Part shown: piece by piece, positions 18,940-25,426 of the stretch
How the letters are laid out: each line of letters opens with the position of its first letter
How positions within the stretch are numbered: position 1 is the first letter of the stretch
Origin: Paenibacillus sp. 481
GTDB taxonomy: Bacteria > Bacillota > Bacilli > Paenibacillales > Paenibacillaceae
NCBI RefSeq assembly: GCF_021223605.1
Contig: NZ_CP075175.1
Span: 3,737,501 to 3,801,500 of the forward strand
DNA length: 64,000 nucleotides
Reading direction: 5' to 3'
The notes under the pieces: model-generated
What the model was told of the DNA's origin: nothing
What the model saw: the letters and a program-made list of their open reading frames with translations, nothing else
Databases searched by the model: none
Position numbers and translations under genes: made by a program

Positions 18940-19988
18940 TTGAATGGTTTCACCTCTCTAAAGGATTGCGGCTTCGCTAACGTGATATTTTCATTGAGCA
19001 TTTCTTTAATACGTTGCTCTTGCGAGCGGTGGCACACGAGTAAGCCATCTTCTGTGGACACAATAATGAGATCGCTCACCCCGATAATGACGGCATGTTT
19101 GTCGGAGAACACGATGTTGCCGTTCGAACTAAGCGATTGCACCTTGCCATTGAGTAAATTATCGTTCCCGTCTGCATTGTAAAATCGTGATACGGCGTTC
19201 CAAGTTCCGATATCATCCCAGTCGAAGTCAACCGGAATGACATAGCGTGCAGGGGATTTTTCGATAATGGCAAAATCAACGGAAAGCTTAGGCAGGGTGT
19301 GATAAATGTCTTGTACGTGTGGGTAGTTGGAGAATAGCGGTAGCCAAATGGCTGGGCAATACGTCTCCATAAGATGGGCAATGGTAGAAGGACGCCACAC
19401 GAAAATGCCACTATTCCAATACGTACCTGGCGAACGCAGCAATTCATCGGCAACCGAGCGATTTGGCTTTTCAAGAAAGGAAACGACCTTTCGCATCCGT
19501 TCGGCATCCCGCCACGGCTCTGTACGAATGTAGCCATAACCCGTTTCTGGGCGAGTGGGCAGGATGCCGAGCATGATGGTGGCGCGGTTATTGACAGCTT
19601 CAGCTTCGGCTTCCAGCAATGCCATCCGCAAGCCGTCAATATCTGCCATATATTGATCGGAAGGCGCCATAACTAAGCAATCATCAATACCTTTGCGGAG
19701 AAAAAATAAGGCAGTTAACGCTGTACACGGCCCCGTATCCCGTGGCATTGGTTCGACAATAATTTGTTCTTCGTCTAATTCAGGTAACTGTTCTAGCACT
19801 AAGTCCTTGTAGAAAGAAGTTGTGGCTACATACACTTGCTCTATAGGCAACCATTGTCGGAAGCGCATATACGTTTCTTGCAGCATGGTATATCCTGAGA
19901 GCAAGGGAAGAAACTGCTTCGGTTTGGAGGCGGTGCTGGAAGGCCAAAATCTCGTTCCTTTTCCACCTGCCATGATGACGACAATCAA
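18936..19988 (-). CDS. manC: Mannose-1-phosphate guanylyltransferase
   Basis: 350 residues. The nucleotidyltransferase signature is IMAGGKGTRFWPSS at the N-terminus, followed by FLEKP near residue 170 and a left-handed helix-like C-terminus. It makes GDP-mannose from mannose-1-phosphate and GTP. It lacks the C-terminal phosphomannose isomerase domain of bifunctional enzymes. TTG start with GGAGGTGAT 5-6 nt upstream. It is the first gene of the minus-strand operon manC-gmd-GT2/4-GT4, which would supply and use a GDP-6-deoxyhexose. Confidence 0.9.
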   Translation of the reverse strand: MIVVIMAGGKGTRFWPSSTASKPKQFLPLLSGYTMLQETYMRFRQWLPIEQVYVATTSFYKDLVLEQLPELDEEQIIVEPMPRDTGPCTALTALFFLRKGIDDCLVMAPSDQYMADIDGLRMALLEAEAEAVNNRATIMLGILPTRPETGYGYIRTEPWRDAERMRKVVSFLEKPNRSVADELLRSPGTYWNSGIFVWRPSTIAHLMETYCPAIWLPLFSNYPHVQDIYHTLPKLSVDFAIIEKSPARYVIPVDFDWDDIGTWNAVSRFYNADGNDNLLNGKVQSLSSNGNIVFSDKHAVIIGVSDLIIVSTEDGLLVCHRSQEQRIKEMLNENITLAKPQSFREVKPFK

Positions 19989-20031
19989 TGTATATCACCT
20001 CCATACCAAAATAAAGCATGTAAGCTTAAAC

Positions 20032-20547
20032 CTACTCCTCCACATGTACCCTATTGTATGACGGGTATGTAACCTGTTGAAACGGCTTTTGTTCCCGTCC
20101 AGCTAGGTTAGTTTCATCTATTTCTTCATCGGTGCGTAAAAAACGTGCCATTTCTTGTGGAACACCATGCCGAGCGCAATACGTTTCTCTCGTTTCACCA
20201 ACGTGGATTTCGGTGTTGGCAAGCAGTAGTTGCAGCGCAAATTCGTTCGCTTGGCGCTCAAACTTTCCAGCTTGAAACAGCGTGTGTCGTTCGATGAAAA
20301 AATGTCCGATCCCTTTATGCAGGCGATCGTGCGCCAACTCATGCGCGCATACAAAGCGCTGCCATTCAAACGGCAAGCTATCGTTAATAACTATGTAGCG
20401 CCGACGAAGCTTGCGGAAATAAAACCCGCGAGTCTGGTTGCTAAGTGTAGTCGTCTCAACATGTATGTTCAACAGCTGTGCAAGTTCAAATGGGCAATTC
20501 GTTTTGAATTTTCGAATTAATGCACGTACAATTTTTTCAACATCCAT
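20032..20547 (-). CDS. ImmA/IrrE-family metallopeptidase
   Basis: 171 residues with the zinc-protease motif HELAH (in CAHELAHDRLH) near residue 65 and a later QANEFALQLL segment typical of the family. ImmA-type proteases cleave the partner XRE repressor and so derepress mobile-element genes, as in ICEBs1. GAGGTG precedes the ATG at 20547; the longer GTG frame at 20556 overlaps that site. It lies directly downstream of the repressor gene, facing away from the tail genes. It therefore probably forms the switch that turns them on after DNA damage or another signal. Confidence 0.88.
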   Translation of the reverse strand: MDVEKIVRALIRKFKTNCPFELAQLLNIHVETTTLSNQTRGFYFRKLRRRYIVINDSLPFEWQRFVCAHELAHDRLHKGIGHFFIERHTLFQAGKFERQANEFALQLLLANTEIHVGETRETYCARHGVPQEMARFLRTDEEIDETNLAGREQKPFQQVTYPSYNRVHVEE

Positions 20548-20589
20548 AAATTGCACCTCGCGGTACGGGTTGGTCTTGTCCGATCGTAT

Positions 20590-21051
20590 TCAATCATGCT
20601 GCTCGCCTTCTGGCTTTCGTATAGGCTTGCGTTTGTTTCGCTTTTTAGCATCCCAAAATAGCGCTTGCAGCACTTGCATGACACGATCACGGTCATCCCC
20701 ATCAATAGGCACGCCGTCAAACATGACTTCTGCGTCTTCCTCCAGCATTTTTTTGAAATCACGCTTATCTTTAGGTGTCGCCCATTCTGGAATGTCTTCG
20801 TGCGAATCTAGCAAATACGGCAGTGAATGCTCAATGCGGCCTAGTAAATAGTCACTTGACGTATGCAGTAAATCGGCAATTCGTCCCAACACGTCGCTAG
20901 GGGGTGTCGTTCGTCCTGCTTCGTAATTAGCAACATTGGCACGCTTCATACCAAGCGTATGTGCGACATCGTCTTGTGACAAGCCGTGCTTCATGCGAAG
21001 TTGCTTAATTCGAGCGCCTGTAAGCTCTTGCTGCTTCTCTGTTTCCAACAT
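20590..21051 (-). CDS. XRE-family repressor (ImmR-like)
   Basis: 153 residues. An N-terminal Cro/C1 helix-turn-helix (about 8-65) shows IKQLRMKHGLSQDDVAHTLG and the recognition region RANVANYEAGRTTPP. The C-terminal half is acidic then Lys/Arg-rich (KKRNKRKPIRKP). GAGGGTGAG precedes the ATG at 21051; the longer frame begins at 21081. It pairs with the ImmA-like protease gene 42 bp downstream. The divergent promoter region to the right contains perfect dyads that fit operator sites. Confidence 0.88.
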   Translation of the reverse strand: MLETEKQQELTGARIKQLRMKHGLSQDDVAHTLGMKRANVANYEAGRTTPPSDVLGRIADLLHTSSDYLLGRIEHSLPYLLDSHEDIPEWATPKDKRDFKKMLEEDAEVMFDGVPIDGDDRDRVMQVLQALFWDAKKRNKRKPIRKPEGEQHD

Positions 21052-21133
21052 TGTTCTCACCCTCGTCCCACATATGATCACCCATTCATGATTGACGTTC
21101 GTTTATAGGACGTGATATGCTTGCTGTAACAAA

Positions 21134-21149
21134 ACGAACGTTTGTTCGT
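21134..21149. promoter_or_regulatory. Candidate repressor operator dyad
   Basis: ACGAAC-GTTT-GTTCGT, a perfect 6-bp inverted repeat with a 4-bp centre. A related half-site (GACGTTCGTTTA) lies at 21094-21105. It overlaps the -35 region of the rightward promoter, as expected for an XRE operator. Confidence 0.6.
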
Positions 21150-21171
21150 ATTAATGGAATGATGTTATTAT
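21142..21171 (+). promoter_or_regulatory. Rightward promoter for the tail-locus activator gene
   Basis: TTGTTC at 21142-21147 and TATTAT at 21166-21171 with an 18-bp spacer. The -35 lies inside the candidate operator dyad, so the XRE repressor would block it. Confidence 0.5.
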
Positions 21172-21175
21172 ACAT

Positions 21176-21192
21176 CGTTGTTATAAACAACG
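21176..21192. repeat. Perfect 7-bp inverted repeat at the predicted transcript start
   Basis: CGTTGTT-ATA-AACAACG. The right half with its flank (TTATAAACAACG) recurs exactly at 24383-24394, in front of the tail assembly chaperone gene. Confidence 0.7.
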
Positions 21193-21282
21193 CAAGGCCA
21201 CCTTTTATTTGTGGGACGCATGTTGTTTAAAGTATCTTATTGAATGTCAATTTAGCTATTTTAAGGAACAGGGAGTGATGTT

Positions 21283-21705
21283 ATGTTGGCAACGATCAAT
21301 CGAACGGCAACACGCAAAAAGGTTGAACAGGTGCTTAGCATTGCACGTATGTACAAGCGTGCTGGATCGGTACGCAAGGAAATGCGAACGACTTCAGTGA
21401 TGGAGCCTCGTTGGCACGGCCCAACGAATACGATAAGCAAACCTGTAGAGCAGACTGCGGTGAACAACATCGAGCGGGAAGCTTATATGAAGCAAATGTA
21501 TCAAAATGTGACGACGGCTGTGGCTCATTTGGGGGAAATGGAGCGACAAGTTGTGGAGCGGAGTTATTTGGACCCGAAATCGGACGTGCCTGATTATATG
21601 TTAAGTATTGAAATGAATTTAAGTGAGCGTACATTTCGACGTATTAAGGCGCGGGCTGTAATGGAACTTGCTTTTATACTAGGGCTGGAAGTATTCGAAG
21701 AATAG
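21283..21705 (+). CDS. ArpU-family phage transcriptional regulator
   Basis: 140 residues. The C-terminal half (about 75-135) looks like a sigma-factor region 4-type helix-turn-helix (MERQVVERSYLD ... LSERTFRRIKARAVMELAFIL), the layout of ArpU-type late regulators found in Gram-positive prophages. The N-terminal half is basic. It is the first rightward gene after the repressor/protease pair, so it probably activates the downstream tail operon. CAGGGAGTG precedes the ATG. Confidence 0.8.
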   Translation: MLATINRTATRKKVEQVLSIARMYKRAGSVRKEMRTTSVMEPRWHGPTNTISKPVEQTAVNNIEREAYMKQMYQNVTTAVAHLGEMERQVVERSYLDPKSDVPDYMLSIEMNLSERTFRRIKARAVMELAFILGLEVFEE

Positions 21706-21824
21706 GATGGAATATTGCACTGACCGACTGGTGGCCTGCCGCTGACCGAGGGTTGACCGAATGATGGCACGCGGTAGGACGGAGTACCGTGCTAAGATGT
21801 TATTGTGAGGTTGTGAGTGAGCAG

Positions 21825-21895
21825 GGCAAGCAAACAGCAAGCAAACTGCGAGCAAATAGCGAGCCAACTACAAGCCAAATAGCAAGCAAACAGCC
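21825..21895. repeat. Short degenerate direct repeats (GCAAGCAAACA-like)
   Basis: Six to seven copies of a roughly 9-12 bp unit resembling AGCAAGCAAACA, AGCGAGCCAACT or AAGCCAAATAGC lie in the otherwise empty 272-bp stretch between the activator and the first structural gene. Function unknown; could bind the activator or be slippage debris. Confidence 0.6.
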
Positions 21896-21902
21896 TCAAT
21901 GA

Positions 21903-21940
21903 GGAAGCCGTTCGACGTCATCGTCGGGCGGTTTTTTGTA
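21903..21940 (+). terminator. Hairpin with T run before the structural genes
   Basis: CCG(T)TCGACG and CGTCGGGCGG around TCAT, followed by TTTTTTG. It would end the activator transcript or be a site of antitermination for the late genes. Confidence 0.55.
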
Positions 21941-21977
21941 TCCGCAAGTGAATGGAGAGTTTGAAAGGAGGTGACTC

Positions 21978-22406
21978 ATGCGAACGCGAGATCTTAGGCA
22001 AGCCATTGTCGCCAAGTTGCGTGGCAGTTTTCCCGCTATTCCGGTGCTGGATGTAGAGGAACGCGGTACAGCCGCAGCGCCCTGCTTCACTGTAAAGCTG
22101 GTGCAGGGTGAACGCAAGCGTATTGGCGAACGGCGGTACGAGGCCAGATTGGCGTGGGAAATTTCGTACCATCCCAAGTTAATGGATGTCGCTGTGCACG
22201 ACATCGCGGACGAGCTTTACGACCACATGGAGCGTGTGCAGGTCGGCACATCCGCTTGCGTCGGCGTAAGCATGCGGCATCAGGTTATGGAGGGCGCACT
22301 GCGTTTTTACGTGCAGCACGATGTCACAATCGTTCGCTCAACCGAGCAGGCGGTCAAAATGAAGGTCATGAAACAGGAGGGACGTGTAAGGGATGGAGTC
22401 GTCTAA
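21978..22406 (+). CDS. Phage tail terminator family protein
   Basis: 142 residues, recognisable as the small tail-terminator/completion protein (DUF6838-like) that precedes the sheath gene in PBSX-like elements. Features: TRDLRQAIVAKLRGSFP at the N-terminus and an RRYEARLAWEISYHP strand pair. It should cap the contractile tail. GAAAGGAGGTGA precedes the ATG. In complete prophages, capsid and neck genes come just before this gene; here only the short repeat region and the activator do. Confidence 0.7.
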   Translation: MRTRDLRQAIVAKLRGSFPAIPVLDVEERGTAAAPCFTVKLVQGERKRIGERRYEARLAWEISYHPKLMDVAVHDIADELYDHMERVQVGTSACVGVSMRHQVMEGALRFYVQHDVTIVRSTEQAVKMKVMKQEGRVRDGVV

Positions 22407-22605
22407 TTCGATTAATTCATTTAATTCTTTTGATCAGCCAAGCTATACCGCTTTTACGAAGCGGCAATGGTTGCAGGCAGACAGATGGACGCCACAGCAG
22501 CGTGACATTTTGAATGCTCTGTTGCCAGAGAACGAGGAACAGGTTTACACAGAAGGCGAGCTTGAGGCTTTACAACAACAATTTTTAAATCAGGAGGTCG
22601 TGTAA
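22393..22605 (+). CDS. Small phage protein, 70 residues
   Basis: Overlaps the tail terminator gene by 14 nt and ends immediately before the sheath gene, so it is part of the same operon. N-terminus is Asn/Ser-rich; the remainder contains a Trp-rich motif (FTKRQWLQADRWTPQQRDIL) and ends in a Glu/Gln-rich helix. CAGGAGGGACGTG precedes the ATG. In this position PBSX-like elements carry a small protein of unknown role; no better assignment. Confidence 0.65.
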   Translation: MESSNSINSFNSFDQPSYTAFTKRQWLQADRWTPQQRDILNALLPENEEQVYTEGELEALQQQFLNQEVV

Positions 22606-23922
22606 ATGGCAGGAGGAACATGGAACACCCAAAATAAAGTGAGACCAGGCGTATATGTACGCTTTGAATCTGAAGCAGCACCAATTGGTGGCGTAGGTGA
22701 GCGTGGAATCGTTGCTTTGCCGCTTAAGTTGAGCTGGGGAGCATCCAAGCAAGTGACGGTACTGCATGCTGGTGAGCGCTTGTTGGATCGTTTGGGCTAC
22801 GAGCTGACAGACGAGCCGCTTCGCCTCGTCAATGAAGCGTTCAAACGTGCTAAGACTGTATTGCTGTATCGCTTAAACGAAGGTGTTAAAGCGAGCGCGA
22901 CGCATAAGACATTTAAAGTAACCGCGCAATACGGCGGCGTGCGTGGCAATGACGTTACCGTCGTTGTACAGCCTAATGTAAATGACAACACGAAATTTGA
23001 TGTAGTAACTCAAGTTGCAGGTCGCAGTGTAGATGTGCAGACCGTAGCGAAGATGGAAGAGCTGAAAGCGAATAAGTGGGTGGTGTTCGAAGGTGCTGGC
23101 TTGTTGGAGGCATTGGCAGGCTTACCGCTTACAGGTGGCGCTGATGGTGCGGTGACGAATCAGGATCACACGGCATTTTTGACGGCAATCGAGGTGCAGG
23201 ATTTCCATACGGTAGCATTGCCGAGCGATGACGCTGCATTGAAGCCGGTATACGCTGCATTTGTGAAGCGGATACGCCAAGAGGAAGGCAAGAAGATTCA
23301 GGTGGTGCTTGCGGATTATCCTGCGGCGAATCATGAAGGTATTATCAGTGTGAAGAACGGCGTGAAGCTGTCTGGCGGTACGGTACTAAATGCAGCGCAA
23401 GCGACGGCATGGGTTGCGGGCGCAACGGCCGCTGCGGCAGTAAATCAGTCATTAACGTATACGGCATACGAAGACGCAGTTGATGTGGATGTCCGCTATA
23501 CGAACAGCCAAGTGGAGCAGGCGTTGACGAAGGGTGAGTTTGTATTTGTACACCAAGGTGGTCGCGCTGTAGTTGAACAGGATGTCAACACGCTGACTGC
23601 GTTCACCCCAGAAAAAGGCCGTTCGTTCGCTAAAAACCGCGTTGTGCGTGTGCTGGACAGCATTGCGAACGATTTTAAACGCATTTTCGAGACGTACTAT
23701 GTCGGTAAAACGAATAACAACGCGGATGGTCGTCAGCTGTTCCGCAAAGAGTGTATTTCGTATTTGGACAAGTTGCAAAATAGCAACGCGATTCAGAACT
23801 TCGACGCCCAGACGGATGTACAGGTGTTGCAAGGGGATACGATTGACAGCATCGTCATTCAGCTGAATGTACAACCTGTGGATGCAATTGAAAAAATTTA
23901 TGTGAAAGTGAAGGTGAAGTAA
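22606..23922 (+). CDS. xkdK: Contractile tail sheath protein (XkdK-like)
   Basis: 438 residues, the usual size of PBSX-type sheath subunits. The N-terminal RPGVYVRFESEA, the Gly-rich LTGGADGAVTNQDH loop and the C-terminal region with RVVRVLDSIANDFKRIFE match the tail sheath family. It polymerises around the inner tube and contracts to drive it through the target envelope. CAGGAGG precedes the ATG. It is the marker that makes this a contractile (R-type/myovirus) rather than flexible tail. Confidence 0.93.
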   Translation: MAGGTWNTQNKVRPGVYVRFESEAAPIGGVGERGIVALPLKLSWGASKQVTVLHAGERLLDRLGYELTDEPLRLVNEAFKRAKTVLLYRLNEGVKASATHKTFKVTAQYGGVRGNDVTVVVQPNVNDNTKFDVVTQVAGRSVDVQTVAKMEELKANKWVVFEGAGLLEALAGLPLTGGADGAVTNQDHTAFLTAIEVQDFHTVALPSDDAALKPVYAAFVKRIRQEEGKKIQVVLADYPAANHEGIISVKNGVKLSGGTVLNAAQATAWVAGATAAAAVNQSLTYTAYEDAVDVDVRYTNSQVEQALTKGEFVFVHQGGRAVVEQDVNTLTAFTPEKGRSFAKNRVVRVLDSIANDFKRIFETYYVGKTNNNADGRQLFRKECISYLDKLQNSNAIQNFDAQTDVQVLQGDTIDSIVIQLNVQPVDAIEKIYVKVKVK

Positions 23923-23923
23923 G

Positions 23924-24382
23924 ATGGGATTTTTAATGGCGCAAGATACGGTATCCGGCCGCGAAGGTCGCGCGTTTGCAACAATTGATGGCAAGACGGA
24001 AGAGTTGTTCTACATTAAGACGCTGGAAGCAAAAATTGAGAAGACAAAGGCCGAAATCAAGACGCTTGGCCGCCGTGCGTTGCAGCACAAGACTGCGGGC
24101 TGGAGCGGTACGGGCAGCATGACGATTTATTATGTCGCGCCTTTATTCCGCCAGTTGATGAACCGTTATGTCAAGGAAGGTATTGATACTTATTTTGATG
24201 TGATGGTTGTGAATGAGGACCCGAATTCTTCTGTTGGCAATCAGACGGTTACGCTGAAAAATGTAAACTTGAACTCGGTCGTTATTGCAAAATTGGATAC
24301 GGAGAGTGACGTATTGGAAGAGGAATTGGAGTTTACGTTTGACGATATTGACATTTTAAGCAACTTTAATTCATTGGCGTAA
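23924..24382 (+). CDS. xkdM: Tail tube protein (XkdM-like)
   Basis: 152 residues. Features: DTVSGREGRAFATIDG near the N-terminus, TLGRRALQHKTAGWSGTGSM in the middle and a beta-rich C-terminus (VTLKNVNLNSVVIAKLD), all typical of PBSX-type tube subunits. It forms the inner tube within the sheath. It begins 1 nt after the sheath stop; a second in-frame ATG five codons in is also possible. Confidence 0.9.
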   Translation: MGFLMAQDTVSGREGRAFATIDGKTEELFYIKTLEAKIEKTKAEIKTLGRRALQHKTAGWSGTGSMTIYYVAPLFRQLMNRYVKEGIDTYFDVMVVNEDPNSSVGNQTVTLKNVNLNSVVIAKLDTESDVLEEELEFTFDDIDILSNFNSLA

Positions 24383-24394
24383 TTATAAACAACG
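24383..24394. repeat. TTATAAACAACG copy, followed by GTTGT
   Basis: Identical 12-mer to 21181-21192. Here it forms the palindrome ACAACGTTGT with the next bases. It sits just after the tube gene and 73 bp before the chaperone gene. Confidence 0.6.
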
Positions 24395-24466
24395 TTGTGA
24401 GCTGAGAGCTTTGAGCTTTGAGTTGGAATGGACTGAACTGAAAATTTAAGATGAGGTGAAGGTTGA

Positions 24467-24889
24467 ATGAGTACACTTAGTTATTTTTTCGCCCAAAATG
24501 CAGAGCCAAACACGGAGACGACGCATGTCGTCTCTGTTCGTTTTAAAAATGAAAAAGGCGAGCCGGTTGCTTGGAAGCTGCGCAGCATGACGGAAGTGGA
24601 AAATGAGCGCTGCCGCAAGGCGTCGACGAAGCACATTAAAGGTAAGGGCGGCGTGATGACGCCGGAAATTGATTTTAACGAGTACACGGCGAAGCTGATT
24701 GTAACGAGCGTCGTTTATCCCGATTTGAAGGATGCGGAGCTGCAAAAATCGTACGGTATCATGGGGGCGGAAGCGTTGCTGCGTGCGATGCTGCTGCCTG
24801 GGGAGTATACGTCTTTGCTGACGAAGGTGCAGGAGCTGAATGGCTTCGACCAAGACATGAACGATCTCGTCGATGAGGTAAAAAACTAA
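24467..24889 (+). CDS. xkdN: Tail assembly chaperone, zero-frame product (XkdN-like)
   Basis: 140 residues as read in the zero frame. Located between tube and tape measure, where gpG/gpGT-type chaperones always lie, with the EPVAWKLRSMTEVENERCRK core seen in PBSX-like XkdN proteins. GATGAGGTGAAGG precedes the ATG. The last sense codons are GTA AAA AAC before TAA, which form a slippery heptamer (see separate entry). The zero-frame product should coat the tape measure protein while the tail assembles. Confidence 0.85.
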   Translation: MSTLSYFFAQNAEPNTETTHVVSVRFKNEKGEPVAWKLRSMTEVENERCRKASTKHIKGKGGVMTPEIDFNEYTAKLIVTSVVYPDLKDAELQKSYGIMGAEALLRAMLLPGEYTSLLTKVQELNGFDQDMNDLVDEVKN

Positions 24890-25065
24890 TTAAGGAGGGC
24901 GATAGTGAGGCGAATTACGCTTACTACGCCCTCCACAAGCTGCGCATTTTGCCGCACGAGCTGCTGGAGCTGCCGCTGCGTGAGCGCGCTGCCGTGTACG
25001 CGATGATCGATATTCGCGTGGAGGAAGATCGCAAGGCGCAGCAGCGTATGCGCTCGCGGCGCTAG
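24877..25065 (+). CDS. -1 frame extension of the tail assembly chaperone
   Basis: An open -1 frame runs from just before the zero-frame stop to TAG at 25063-25065. It encodes about 60 residues after slippage, including SEANYAYYALHKLRIL and ending in basic RMRSRR. It has no good start of its own in frame. The slippery site and downstream stem imply it is made as a C-terminal fusion spanning 24467-25065, the gpGT equivalent. Such fusions are conserved in double-stranded DNA phages with long tails. Confidence 0.8.
   Translation, partial: GKKLIKEGDSEANYAYYALHKLRILPHELLELPLRERAAVYAMIDIRVEEDRKAQQRMRSRR
24880..24934 (+). promoter_or_regulatory. Programmed -1 frameshift signal (slippery heptamer plus stem-loop)
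   Basis: A AAA AAC at 24880-24886 is in the correct phase for tandem -1 slippage. After a 7-nt spacer (24887-24893), GGAGGGCG at 24894-24901 pairs perfectly with CGCCCTCC at 24927-24934. Inside, 24903-24909 pairs with 24920-24926 (one G-U pair) beyond a single bulged base. GGAGGG is also Shine-Dalgarno-like, which could affect slippage. Confidence 0.85.
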
Positions 25066-25071
25066 CGAAGC

Positions 25072-25239
25072 GTCGCTGGCGTATATCGCTAGAATGTATC
25101 GCTGCTGATGCGCAGCGTTGGCAAGTCGTCGCTGGCGTATATCGCTAGAATGTATCGCTGCTGACGCGCAGCGTTGGCAAGGCGTTGCTGGCGTATGCCG
25201 CTGGTATGTATCGCCGCTGACGCGCAGCGTTGGCAAGGC
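25072..25239. repeat. Three tandem 56-bp GC-rich repeats
   Basis: Copies start at 25072, 25128 and 25184; the first two differ at few positions, the third more. Each contains a CGCTGC/GCAGCG hairpin arm pair. The unit is not a multiple of 3, and no sensible coding frame runs through. The repeats fill most of the 360-bp gap between the chaperone extension and the tape measure gene. Confidence 0.9.
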
Positions 25240-25426
25240 GGTGCAGCTTCTGTGCGAGCAACATGTTCAAGCGCCGTGTAGCGGGCACGGTGCATGCTAC
25301 TCGTGCCACTTGCAGGTGTCTGTCGCGTAGCGGGCGCGGCATAGGCTCGCACGGGTTAGCGCGCGCGTGTTTTGCAAGCTGCGGCGAGCGCAACGCGGAT
25401 TCGGCAAAGAAGGGGGGAAGACCAAT

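Noticed and set aside
25072..25239. Tandem repeats considered as a CRISPR array
   Set aside because: Copies are contiguous with no unique spacers, and no cas genes exist in the window.
24886..25366. Several minus- and plus-strand frames over the 56-bp repeats
   Set aside because: Composition is Ala/Arg/Cys/Gln-rich with shifting frames across copies because 56 is not a multiple of 3; no starts with ribosome sites.
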